Made by a program: the position numbers and the translations under genes
Notes under the pieces: model-generated
Databases searched by the model: none
Seen by the model: only the letters and a program-made list of their open reading frames with translations
Told to the model about the DNA's origin: nothing
Assembly (NCBI RefSeq): GCF_000227135.1
Contig: NC_018254.1
Location: forward strand, 349,750-413,749
Source: Leishmania donovani
Taxonomy: Eukaryota; Euglenozoa; Kinetoplastea; Trypanosomatida; Trypanosomatidae
Direction: 5' to 3'
DNA length: 64,000 bases
Shown here: positions 29,867 through 38,878 of the stretch, piece after piece
Numbering within the stretch: the stretch's first letter is position 1
Layout: every line of letters begins with the position of its first letter

Positions 29867-30802
29867 GACAGCGAAGCGCGAATACTTGTGTATACGTGAA
29901 ATGTGGGAAGAGGGCTGGAAAGAAAAAGAAGCAAGCGCCGCCCACTGAATAAGGCTGCCAGATCCGATCTACGCCTGTGCGGTAACGGTGCAGTGGAATG
30001 GCTCCGTCGCTCGCTCTTTACGCGCGTGATCCGCCTCTTTTCCCGTCTCTACCACCTTTTCCTTTTAGTGTGGGTAGGAGGGGACTCCAGCCAGTGGCCC
30101 GACCGTAACCGCGCAGACTACACCTACACGTAGTCGAAGGGACGCCTTTCCGCCACCCATCGGCGATATGAAGGCAAAAATGCACACACGAACAAGATGA
30201 AAAAAAAAGGAGCAGCGCAACGCGAGATCGCCGGAGAGCAGAATCAGCGAAAGACAGTGGGAACGTCACAAGCACAGCTTGATCGACTTGCGGTGCTTCA
30301 AAGTCCGCTGATGCGCCCGTATGAGGCTGCGCCTCCGTGTGGCGCGACACGCTGCCACTTCTGTTGCCCCTCGGCACACCGAACAAACGAAACTGTCGAG
30401 TTCGGCAACCCATGTGGCGTCGAGGAGGAAGGAGGTACTTCGTAGAGAGAGCCAGGCGTGGCGTGGCATGATCGTAGTGTCGAAGTCATTCAACCTTGTG
30501 CTCTTGCCGGCAATTATCTTACGGTTGTACCTGTGATTCAAGAGAAAGAAAGGCAGCTGAGAAGGCGCCCGCTCGCGACACCCTGCGACTAAAAGTGGTA
30601 CAACGACGACAAACAAGCACACCCACCCACCCCCAGGGGGGGGGGACAGGAGGGCAGAACTTCGACCCACCGCTAAAGGAAGAAAAAAAAAAAAGGTCTG
30701 TCGTGTCAAACACCTCCGAGGAAGGACGCTGTGCACAAAGCAGCAGCTTCCCTCCTCCCCGTTCTGCCAGCCCACCCCTCCTCTTCTCTCGCCTGTTCTC
30801 CA
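29867..30802. other. Intergenic region
   Basis: A poly-G run near 30640-30648 and an A-rich run near 30683-30694 (T-rich on the transcribed strand) stand out. No gene recognised. Confidence 0.7.
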
Positions 30803-31243
30803 CTAGTCCCGCTCGTCGGGATCAAGCAGCCGGTCAGCACGGCGGCGGGCCCGCCTTCCGGCGTCTACGATGGGCTTGAAACCGATGTCCACCACGTCCC
30901 CACGGTCGTTGCGCACATAGGTGTACTGAGTTGCCTGTTCCGCAATCTCGCTGTCTGTATACTTGAAGAACATGACGTACGCTACATAGCAGATAAACGA
31001 TGACCAGCCCCCCACCCAGACCGCTTTGAGACTGCTCCACCGCCAGCCGTATTGCCAGCGAATCGGCAGGCGCGGTCGCAGCTGCTGGAAAACGTATCCG
31101 CCAGCACTCTTGGGTAGGTCGGGCATTCCAGGGTTGCGAGACCCGACCTTTTTGGCCCCGCCGACCTCAGCACGGCCGCGGCGCTTGCGGCGCTCCACAG
31201 CGGGGCGCGGGACCTCAAGCCGTGAAAAGCACCGACGCAGCAT
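30803..31243 (-). CDS. Small single-pass protein, probably mitochondrial (146 aa)
   Basis: The N-terminus is strongly basic (MLRRCFSRLEVPRPAVERRK), as in mitochondrial presequences. One hydrophobic helix lies at about residues 74-94 (AVWVGGWSSFICYVAYVMFF), preceded by Arg/Trp-rich QYGWRWSSLK and followed by an acidic/polar stretch and an Arg-rich C-terminus. This topology is common among small kinetoplastid subunits of respiratory complexes, but no specific family was recognised. Start is the first ATG of the frame. Confidence 0.85.
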   Translation of the reverse strand: MLRRCFSRLEVPRPAVERRKRRGRAEVGGAKKVGSRNPGMPDLPKSAGGYVFQQLRPRLPIRWQYGWRWSSLKAVWVGGWSSFICYVAYVMFFKYTDSEIAEQATQYTYVRNDRGDVVDIGFKPIVDAGRRARRRADRLLDPDERD

Positions 31244-31987
31244 GCCGTGCTACTCTTGCCTTATCGGTTTCCTGCTATTGGCATTGATGGAAAGGAAAAG
31301 AAGGCGAAGGCGCTCGAGGCGGGGGAGGAAGAAGAACACGACAGCCGCAGTAGCAAGAAGTCCGGCACACAAGCACGGCAAGGAACATCTTTTTGCGTGT
31401 AGGGGCATGGGTACGGAGTAGGCAGGACGTCTGGACACGTTGTTCCGTTGTCCACAGAGCACCTGCGCCAAGGAGGGAAGCGAGTCAGAGAAACAGAGCA
31501 CTTTATCCATCGAGAAAAAGGGAGGCCGGAGAGCGCCGTATCGGCCATCGTCGTTCGGTGCTCGTTCCAAGCAAAGCGCGCACGCGGCCAACACGCATTG
31601 GCGTATCGCTTGGCCCGTCTCACACACGGACGCGTGTGCGGCCGCTTGTCCTTGAGGCAGTGCACCGCCTCCTCTCTCGCTGCTGTGCTTTCCAGTCGTG
31701 CATAGCCGTACACGCAGGATATCAGCGCAGAGAGGTGGGGTACGTATATGCGCGTATGCACCGGTGAGAGTGGGATGATCGGATCTGAAAAAACGCACAC
31801 GCACACACACACACACACACACGAGTGAGAGAGAGACATCAGCTCTCACGAAGAGCGACAAGGCGCATTTCCTTGGCAACGCAAGAGGAGGAGGAGGGGG
31901 GGGGGGCGGTGATCACAAGGCAAGACGCGCAAGCAGCAGCAACAGCAGCAGCTCAGGTCACCCTGCGAGCGCGGGGCATGTCTCGTC
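31244..31987. other. Intergenic region
   Basis: Contains a CA microsatellite (31796-31822), a GGA/G run near 31888-31907 and a CAG-type run near 31935-31953. Nothing gene-like. Confidence 0.75.
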
Positions 31988-33988
31988 TTAGTCGGTATTC
32001 TTGGCGTTGTTGCGTATCTCGATGCTCATGTTCTCATAATTTGCCCGATCCGCCGCAGACACCGACGGCTTGATCTTTGCCAAGCTCGCCTCGAAGTTGT
32101 CTGCCGTAATGGTGGGCAGATCCGCCGTATCGGCGCTCTTGCCGGTGATGTCGCGCTCCAGCTCCTCCAGCTCGTCTTTCGTGTGGGACTTGTACACGCC
32201 CTTCAGTGCGGTCAGCGACGCCTCGCGCATTAGGGCGGCCAAGTCGGCGCCGCTGAAGCCGGTGAGCCGCTCGTCATGCGCCAGCCTTTCCAGGCTCACC
32301 TCGGCATCCACCGGGTACTTGCGGGCGTGCGTCCGCAGAATCGATTCACGCTGCGCAGGCGACGGCAGCGGCACGTATAACAGTTTGTCCAGGCGACCTG
32401 GGCGCAGCATGGCAGAATCGATCATATCGGGGCGGTTCGTGGCCCCGATCACGTAAACATCCTTGCGCCCCTCCACACCGTCCAGCTCGGTCAGCAGCTG
32501 GTTCACTACGCGCTCGCTGCTCGGGTTTGCCCGGTCCGACCCGCGGCGCGGTGCCAGTGCATCCAGCTCGTCGAAAAAGAGGACGCATGGGGCGCTGGCC
32601 CGCCCACGCGCGAAGACCATGCGCACGCTGCGCTCACTCTCGCCAACGAACTTGTTGAGCAGCTCTGGACCCTTGATGGAGATAAAGTTGGCGCCCGATT
32701 GGTTCGCGATTGCCTTTGCGACCAGTGTCTTGCCGCAGCCCGGTGGGCCGTAGAGCAGCACGCCGACGGGGTGGTCGAGACCGAAGCGGTGATGCAACTT
32801 CGGGGCGCGGATAGGCTGCAAGATGCTGGTCATGAGCTCCTCGCGCACGTCCTCGAGGGCGCCGACGTCGTCCCACGAGACGTTCGGGATCGTCGTGAAG
32901 CCCTCTCGCATCGCCGACGGCTGCACCCGCGTCGTCGCCTCCTTCAGCTCATCGAATGTGACGCAGAACCCGGAGAGCTCTTCCGTCTTTACATCGTCCA
33001 CAGCGCCACGCTCGTCCAGCTCCTTGTACTTGCGGCGGATGGCGAGGATGCAAGCCTCCTTGACGAGAAGGTGCAGGTCTGCGCCGACGTAGCCGGGGGT
33101 CATGTTGGCGAGCTCAAAGAAATCGACGCCGTCGGACAAGTTGATTTTCGCGCAGATGATACTGAGGATGCTCTGTCGCTCGTCGATTGAGGGGATGCCG
33201 AGGGCAATTTCCCGATCGAACCGGCCGGCGCGGCGCAGCGCCGTGTCCAACGCCTCTGGGCGGTTTGTCGCCCCCATGACGCAAACCACCTTGTTGTGCT
33301 GTCGCCAGGCCTGCGACACCTGATCCATGCACGTAAGCAGCTGTCCAACGATGCGACTCTCCATTGCGCGCTGGGCGTCCTCGCGACGGCCCGCGATGGT
33401 GTCGATCTCGTCGATGAAAACAATGCTCGGCGCCGCCGCTATGGCGTCCATGAACAAGTTCCTCAGCTTTGCCTCGCTGTCACCGCTGATGCCGGAGACG
33501 ATCTCTGGCGCCGCGACAAAAAAGAGGGGCACCTGCAGCGAGCCGGCGATGGCGTGGACGAGCTTTGTCTTGCCGACACCCGGCGGGCCATGCAGCAGGA
33601 CGCCGCACGGCGGATCTGCACCGAGGCAGTTAAAGAGGTGCGGCATGCGGACGGGCAGCTCAATGAGCTCTTTTATTACCGGCAGCTCCTTGGCCAAGCC
33701 GCCCATGTCTTCGAGGGTGATCTTCGGGATGACACCGAGCACCTCGCCCTCCCCGTCGCCGCTGGCGCTCTTTCCCGCCTCCTTGCCACTGTGAACACGG
33801 CTGCTGCCGGACTTGCTACTCTGCGGCCCTTCCTCCTCCTCGTCACGCGGCCGCTTTGCGTGAAAAGGGTAGTTGTCGTCGGCGAAGTGCCGTGGGCCGC
33901 TGCCGGGGCGCTGCTTACGGTACCCGTTGGGGGTCTGCCGAGCCATCTGCTTCAGCCTGTCCTTGAGGCGGTCACTCATGCCTGGCAT
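31988..33988 (-). CDS. Tandem AAA ATPase, NVL/RIX7 type (ribosome biogenesis; 666 aa)
   Basis: Two complete AAA modules. First: Walker A GPPGVGKTK near residue 134, Walker B IVFIDEID near 189. Second: Walker A GPPGCGKT near 413, Walker B VLFFDELD near 470, followed by ATNRPDMIDSAMLRPGRLD (second region of homology with arginine finger). The second module with NFISIKGPELLNKFVGESE is close to the NVL/RIX7 branch and distinct from VCP/CDC48; the absence of a folded CDC48 N-domain supports this. RIX7/NVL is a nuclear hexameric unfoldase that strips assembly factors from pre-60S particles. The basic, Lys/Arg/Glu-rich leader (residues 1-85) suits nuclear import. The first ATG is used; a second Met three codons in is equally possible. 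VCP cannot be wholly excluded, but it would normally be about 800 residues. Confidence 0.93.
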   Translation of the reverse strand: MPGMSDRLKDRLKQMARQTPNGYRKQRPGSGPRHFADDNYPFHAKRPRDEEEEGPQSSKSGSSRVHSGKEAGKSASGDGEGEVLGVIPKITLEDMGGLAKELPVIKELIELPVRMPHLFNCLGADPPCGVLLHGPPGVGKTKLVHAIAGSLQVPLFFVAAPEIVSGISGDSEAKLRNLFMDAIAAAPSIVFIDEIDTIAGRREDAQRAMESRIVGQLLTCMDQVSQAWRQHNKVVCVMGATNRPEALDTALRRAGRFDREIALGIPSIDERQSILSIICAKINLSDGVDFFELANMTPGYVGADLHLLVKEACILAIRRKYKELDERGAVDDVKTEELSGFCVTFDELKEATTRVQPSAMREGFTTIPNVSWDDVGALEDVREELMTSILQPIRAPKLHHRFGLDHPVGVLLYGPPGCGKTLVAKAIANQSGANFISIKGPELLNKFVGESERSVRMVFARGRASAPCVLFFDELDALAPRRGSDRANPSSERVVNQLLTELDGVEGRKDVYVIGATNRPDMIDSAMLRPGRLDKLLYVPLPSPAQRESILRTHARKYPVDAEVSLERLAHDERLTGFSGADLAALMREASLTALKGVYKSHTKDELEELERDITGKSADTADLPTITADNFEASLAKIKPSVSAADRANYENMSIEIRNNAKNTD

Positions 33989-34022
33989 GATTCCCTCCTG
34001 TGAGGGCAGAACGAGTGAAAAG

Positions 34023-34048
34023 CCCTAGAAAAAAAAAGGAAAGAAGTG
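34023..34048 (-). promoter_or_regulatory. Trans-splice acceptor of the NVL-type mRNA
   Basis: On the transcribed strand, reading down from 34048, a C/T run of about 20 bases (CTTCTTTCC then nine T) ends directly in CTAG followed by GG, the textbook polypyrimidine-AG arrangement for spliced-leader addition. It would give a 5' UTR of about 36 bases before the ATG at 33988. Confidence 0.55.
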
Positions 34049-34779
34049 GCTCACCACCTACCGCCGTACATGTTGGCAGAGATGTGTTGGCAAATCACAG
34101 CAATGACAAGAGGAACGAAAAAGGTACGTGGAGAGTTGTCGAAACTGTGGCAACGTATGCTAGAAGGGATGATTCGGCAGCATCGTGAAGTTCGGTAGCT
34201 GCCGCACGCTACGTACAGCCTCGCGTGCAATCCTCGCCGTCACATTTTCTCCTTTGACATCTCCATCGCCTCGCTCTTCATCTCCGCGAAGGCCGACAAA
34301 GAGAGGGTCGGGGGTAGAGGTCGGTGGTGGGGTTGCCAGGCCATTGCTGCCCTCTGGCTCTGCCCTGCAACACCGATGACCAGCTTCTCAGCGCTCGCTT
34401 CGACAATGCTCAAAGGTGGGGGGAGAGAGAGAGAGAGAAATGGACAAAGAGGGAGACGGGTGCCAACCCATGAAGAAGACAGCACAGACACACAGGCACA
34501 ACGGCACAACGGCACGACAACGACAACGGCAGAGCCACGCAGCGGCTGACGAGCACACGCTCAGGCAAGCAAATACTCTTTTCCTGCGTATGTGCGTACA
34601 GGAACGGAGAGAGCGCACACCAAAAACAAACGTGAACAGTGCAAGAAGAGACAACGCTCTCTTCCCCCTTTCTTTCAGCGGGGTTAGTTGTCGTCGTCGT
34701 CATAGCGATGGGGTGGGTTGGGGGGAGGGCAGTGGAGTGTGAATAGGCGGGACAAACACGCCAACGCAATCAGATGCAC

Positions 34780-35145
34780 TCATCGGCAGGCACACACGGT
34801 GCGCAGGCAGTTACAGTGGCACGGCAAAACAGACGTAGAGGAGGGGGGGGCATTACGGATGGATAAGAGCTCGCAGCAGGCGTACCACACATAGTCGCAG
34901 GAAGGATCGAAAACGGCTTCGTTGACACGCACGCGCCCCAAAATCACGCAGGGCCCTCTGCTGCCGTATCGCTCATAATACCCGTTTGCAAGAAGACGGG
35001 CCTGTGGCCACGGTGGCACCCACTCGTCATAGAGCCAACGCGAAGGAACAAAAGAAAAACGGGAATACGCGATGGAGAACAAAACAGAAAGAAAAAGATG
35101 TGTGTGTGTGTGTGACTGACGTAATGAGCCGTGCGCCTGTTTCAT
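34780..35145 (-). CDS. Doubtful small ORF (121 aa) in long intergenic region
   Basis: From an ATG at 35143-35145 the frame is open to a stop at 34780. The first 35 residues cover a GT tract and are HTHT-rich, but residues about 37-95 look protein-like (WLYDEWVPPWPQARLL, then GPCVILGRVRVNEAVFD, then CDYVWYACCELL), with a third-position GC bias roughly intermediate between coding and spacer. It may be a short real gene, the remnant of one, or chance. No family recognised. Confidence 0.25.
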   Translation of the reverse strand: MKQAHGSLRQSHTHTHLFLSVLFSIAYSRFSFVPSRWLYDEWVPPWPQARLLANGYYERYGSRGPCVILGRVRVNEAVFDPSCDYVWYACCELLSIRNAPPSSTSVLPCHCNCLRTVCACR

Positions 35146-36129
35146 TCCCCACCAACACCACCCTCTCTCTCCTCTCAGAGACCTCACACACCCGCACCCA
35201 CACAGAGAGAGATATCTTGCACCCCGCCTCGCCCCCGGCTAATGCAGCATGTCTGCTCGCTCCGCCACGCTCATAGAGAGGCCTGCACAGAATACCCCCG
35301 TGGAAGAAGGCACCCCGGTTCGCTCCGGTGTCTCTCCCCCTCCTCCAGCACCTTTGGCCTACCCACAGCCCAACCGCCGTCTAGAGAAAGGCACATGGGC
35401 AAATCCGATACAGGCGCACACAGGGAGAAATGGAAGAGGCTGAACGAGTAGAGGCCACGCGTCCTTCTCATTCTCAAAAGGCAGTTGCACCAAGGCCCAG
35501 CACAAGCAGGTGCACCCATGGGTATTGCGAGAAAAACGCAAAAATCGTTGTGCCTGAGGGACAAGAGGGAATGCGCGCGCGAGCAATCGGATTCATCAGC
35601 ACAGCAACAGCTGCAGCACGAGAAGCACGGTCAGCAGCCAGCATCAGATGGCGATCGGGGGGGGGGAGTGGGGGAGTGTGTACAACAGGGGTGGTGCCGG
35701 GGAGGATAAGACACAAATCGGCGGCACACCGATCGACCAGCAAAGTATCCTGAGCCAAAGAATGGTAAACATAAGAAGGCAACAACAACATAGACGTGGG
35801 TAGTCGTAGACTAATACGTTGCAAGCACACCGAAGACCTCGCCCGCACGCGCAGATACAGGCATAGAGCGAGTGGGGGAGAGAGGGATGGACACGTGTGG
35901 CCTCCGAGGACAAAAAAGTGTGAGGAGGGTTGCAAGTGCAAACTTTATGGAGGAAGAGGGGTATCATCAAGCGTGCACATATGGATCTTGACTCACGCTT
36001 GCCTCGGTTACCCAAAACTGGCCTCTGCGTGTCTCTCTCGCTCGCTCTCGCTCCCTCCGTCTCCGCCCGTTGGCCAGGTGCCACAAGTTCTCTCTGCTCT
36101 CCTGTGCTTTTGATAGTAGTGCATCAAAG

Positions 36130-37452
36130 CTAACGCCACTGCACGTCCGCAAGCGTCTTGCCCTCCTGCATCAAATCCCACAGCGGCGATAACTCGCGCA
36201 GGCGCTCGACGTTCTTGACGCACTCCTCGATGACGAGGTCCACCTCCTTCGCAGTGGTAAAGCGGCCAATGCCAAAGCGGATGGAGGTGTGCGCGTTTTC
36301 AGCGTCAACGCCTAGGGCGCGGAGGACGTAGCTGGGCTCGAGCGATGCGCTCGTGCAGGCGCTACCGCTTGACACCGCCACATCCTTCATGCCCATGAGC
36401 AAACTCTCGCCCTCCACACAGGAGAAGCTGATGTTTAGGTTTCCCGGCAGACGGTGTTTCAAGTCACCGTTCACGACAAGGTGTGACAGGCGACTCTGCA
36501 GTCCGTTCAGCAGACGTTCCTGCAGCCTCTGCGTGTGCGCCGCGTCGCGCTCCCACTCCTTCATGGCAACCTCACAAGCAGCGCCCATGCCGACAACGAG
36601 CGCAGTCGCGACGGTGCCGCTCCGAACGCCACGCTCCTGCCCGCCGCCGCTGACAGGGGAGCGAATGCGCACGCGCGGGCGACGCCGCACGTAGAGGGCA
36701 CCGCAGCCTTTCGGACCGTAAACCTTATGCGAGGACATTGACATGACATCAATGTTGTCGGCGTTCACGTCGACCTTGACCTTGCCCAGAGCTTGTGCCG
36801 CGTCGGTGTGGAAGAGGACCTTCTTGGAGTGGCACAGCGCCCCGATCTCGCGGATGGGCTGCAGCACGCCAATCTCGTTGTGCGCCGCCATGCAGGAGAC
36901 GAGGCATGTGGTGGGCTTGATCGCCGCCTCCAACACCTTCAGGTCCAAAATTCCGTTCTTCTGCACCGGCAGGTAAGTCACCTCGAAGCCCTCCATCTCC
37001 AGGTAGCGGCACGAGTCGAGCACGCACTTGTGCTCGGTCTGTAGCGTGATGATGTGGTTCTTCTTGGCCTTGAGGAAGTTGCCGACGCCCTTGATGGCGA
37101 TGTTGTTGCACTCCGTCGCGCCACTAGTGAAGAAGATCTCCTTTGGGCTTGCGCCAATCAAATCAGCGACCTGCTTGCGCGCCTTCTCGACCGCCTCCTC
37201 AGCGCTCCAGCCGTACTGATGGGTGCGACTGTTCGGGTTGCCGTACTCCTCCGTCATGTAGGGCAGCATCGCATCCAGCACGCGGGGGTCCAGCGGGGTG
37301 GTGGCCTGATTATCCATGTAGATCGGTCGAGTCTTGAAGACGGGCAGAGTGGACGGAGGGGCAGCAACAGCTGCGGCAGCCTTGGAGGCTGCCCCGGCAC
37401 TGTTGGCCGTCGAGGCAGCAGCGCAGAAAAAGACACGCGACACGCACCGCAT
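36130..37452 (-). CDS. NFS: Mitochondrial cysteine desulfurase NFS (440 aa)
   Basis: PLP-dependent enzyme that takes sulfur from cysteine and hands it as persulfide to the ISCU scaffold for Fe-S cluster assembly; it also serves tRNA thiolation. The first 35 residues ([15 protein letters not shown] and an Ala-rich run) form a mitochondrial presequence. Motifs: [18 protein letters not shown] near 46; [13 protein letters not shown] near 108; [11 protein letters not shown] near 216; PLP lysine in [10 protein letters not shown] near 241; catalytic loop cysteine in [14 protein letters not shown] near 364; and the C-terminal ISCU-contacting tail [18 protein letters not shown]. Length equals that of NFS1/IscS-type enzymes, and the short loop marks group I rather than SufS type. 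All key residues are present. Start is the first ATG. Confidence 0.98.
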   Translation of the reverse strand: MRCVSRVFFCAAASTANSAGAASKAAAAVAAPPSTLPVFKTRPIYMDNQATTPLDPRVLDAMLPYMTEEYGNPNSRTHQYGWSAEEAVEKARKQVADLIGASPKEIFFTSGATECNNIAIKGVGNFLKAKKNHIITLQTEHKCVLDSCRYLEMEGFEVTYLPVQKNGILDLKVLEAAIKPTTCLVSCMAAHNEIGVLQPIREIGALCHSKKVLFHTDAAQALGKVKVDVNADNIDVMSMSSHKVYGPKGCGALYVRRRPRVRIRSPVSGGGQERGVRSGTVATALVVGMGAACEVAMKEWERDAAHTQRLQERLLNGLQSRLSHLVVNGDLKHRLPGNLNISFSCVEGESLLMGMKDVAVSSGSACTSASLEPSYVLRALGVDAENAHTSIRFGIGRFTTAKEVDLVIEECVKNVERLRELSPLWDLMQEGKTLADVQWR

Positions 37453-37645
37453 TCTGCCCCAACTCTTCGCTTGTTTGTGACTGTCTTCGAGGAACCTACG
37501 ACTGAGCGAGTGTGTTCGGGCGTGTCAGCCTGGGCGCAGCCGTGTGAGTGTCTCGCCTCACTCTCTGTTTCTCGTATAACTGTATACTTCCAACTTTGCT
37601 TTGCGTGCATGTGCTCCGTGCTCACGACTCGGGCGTTTGTGCACG

Positions 37646-37728
37646 CTCGCCAGAGAACACCGCCACCACCAGACCCAATACGCGTACGTTCACGCCGGAA
37701 AAGGGAGGAAAGGAGAAGAAAAGAGTGC
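37646..37728 (-). promoter_or_regulatory. Candidate polypyrimidine tract and acceptor of NFS mRNA
   Basis: A strong C/T run on the transcribed strand (plus-strand purines 37694-37727) precedes the first downstream AG at 37647-37646, about 195 bases upstream of the start codon. Confidence 0.35.
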
Positions 37729-38254
37729 AACAAACAGGCAGTCCGTGAATGGCGCGTCGCGGGCAGTAATGGATGCGGTGCAAACAACAAAACAGCAATG
37801 CGACGGCACCGCTGAGAAGCACCTCGTACAGATTGAGGAGCCCCCCGCGAGCGCAATCCACGGTGCTGCTGGGCAGCCCCTCCCGCACTCGGCGCAAAAA
37901 CCGCAGTGCGCAACGCCCCTTTCACCTGATCCAGCGGCGTGTCGGAAAGACGACACGCCGAAGAAGGTAGCGATGGCGGCGAGCGCATTTTTCTCCTTTC
38001 TGTGCTGCTACGCCGTTGGTTGCTGTTTCCTAAACGAAAATGCGTCAATGATGTGAACGGGATGAGGGACAGTCAAAAGCGGCGCCGCGTCTCTCTCGCT
38101 TGCTCTCGGCAACTCGCCGCGCGCGACATTACGATTTGACCTCTGTCTACCAAGGCTGCCTCAACAATCACACATGCCTGTGGAGCACTCTCACGCCCTC
38201 CTTGGCTCACCCACAGGGAAGAGGCTCGTGAGGGTGAGGAGGAATGTACTTGTG

Positions 38255-38765
38255 AAACGGTGCCCGTTTCTCTGCAGTACAACGTTAGTTCAACTCCATT
38301 CGACCCCCCGGCCCCGTCACACCGGCCCACATGGCCTGGCGCGAGGCAGCGGTAGGCATACGCGGTACAGCACTGCGCCAACACAGTCACCTGCGTACGG
38401 CCTCCGTCCCAAGCGCTACACAGCCGCACCCTCCTTGAGAGTGGTGCAGGCTCCCTGCACCGCTGGGCAGAGTGAGGGCCCCGGAGGGGGAGGGAGAGGG
38501 GGGAGATGTGTTCGAGCCACGCTGGCCGCTCCGGCGCCACGCCCTCCACAACCTCACCAGCGACATCAGCAGCGATACATCGCTCTGACCTCCCCTACGT
38601 CGTCGGTGCTGGGCCCCGCCACCACCCGAGGTGGCTGGGGCACTTGGCAGGGGTTTAGGGGTTGGGGGGCTGGCTCGCTTCCCCACAGCCACACACACAC
38701 ACACACACACAGAGTGGTGTGTGTGCTGGGCCCTGCGACACGACGCGCTGAGGGGTGCCCACCCA
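38255..38765 (-). mobile_element. SIDER2-like retroposon copy B (boundaries approximate)
   Basis: Inverted, nearly identical match to 14.03-14.56 kb; the core of about 440 bases (about 38310-38755) differs by only a handful of substitutions and by the length of the CA tract at 38691-38711. It starts about 110 bases downstream of the NSF-like gene's stop codon, so it should be transcribed within that mRNA's 3' UTR, in the opposite relative orientation to copy A. SIDER2 elements in 3' UTRs are known to destabilise Leishmania mRNAs; whether this copy does so is inference. Confidence 0.62.
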
Positions 38766-38878
38766 CCCCCCACCCCCTCCGTCCTAGAGGAGGAGGAAGG
38801 GGCGAGCAGAAGGTAGAAAAAAGTCCGCAGCGGACGGTCATCCACCAACCTCTCAAAATCAGCATCCGACATGAGAAG

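Larger units (their letters stand above)
33989..36129. other. 2.1-kb intergenic region
   Basis: The right end holds the 5' UTR and splice signal of the NVL-type gene; a GT tract lies near 35099-35114 and a poly-G run near 35658-35666. Apart from the doubtful small frame listed separately at 34780-35145, no gene is seen. Confidence 0.7.
37453..38878. other. Intergenic region
   Basis: The left half is occupied by a SIDER2-like element in the presumed 3' UTR of the NSF-like gene. The right half holds the splice signal of the cysteine desulfurase mRNA. No gene recognised. Confidence 0.75.
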
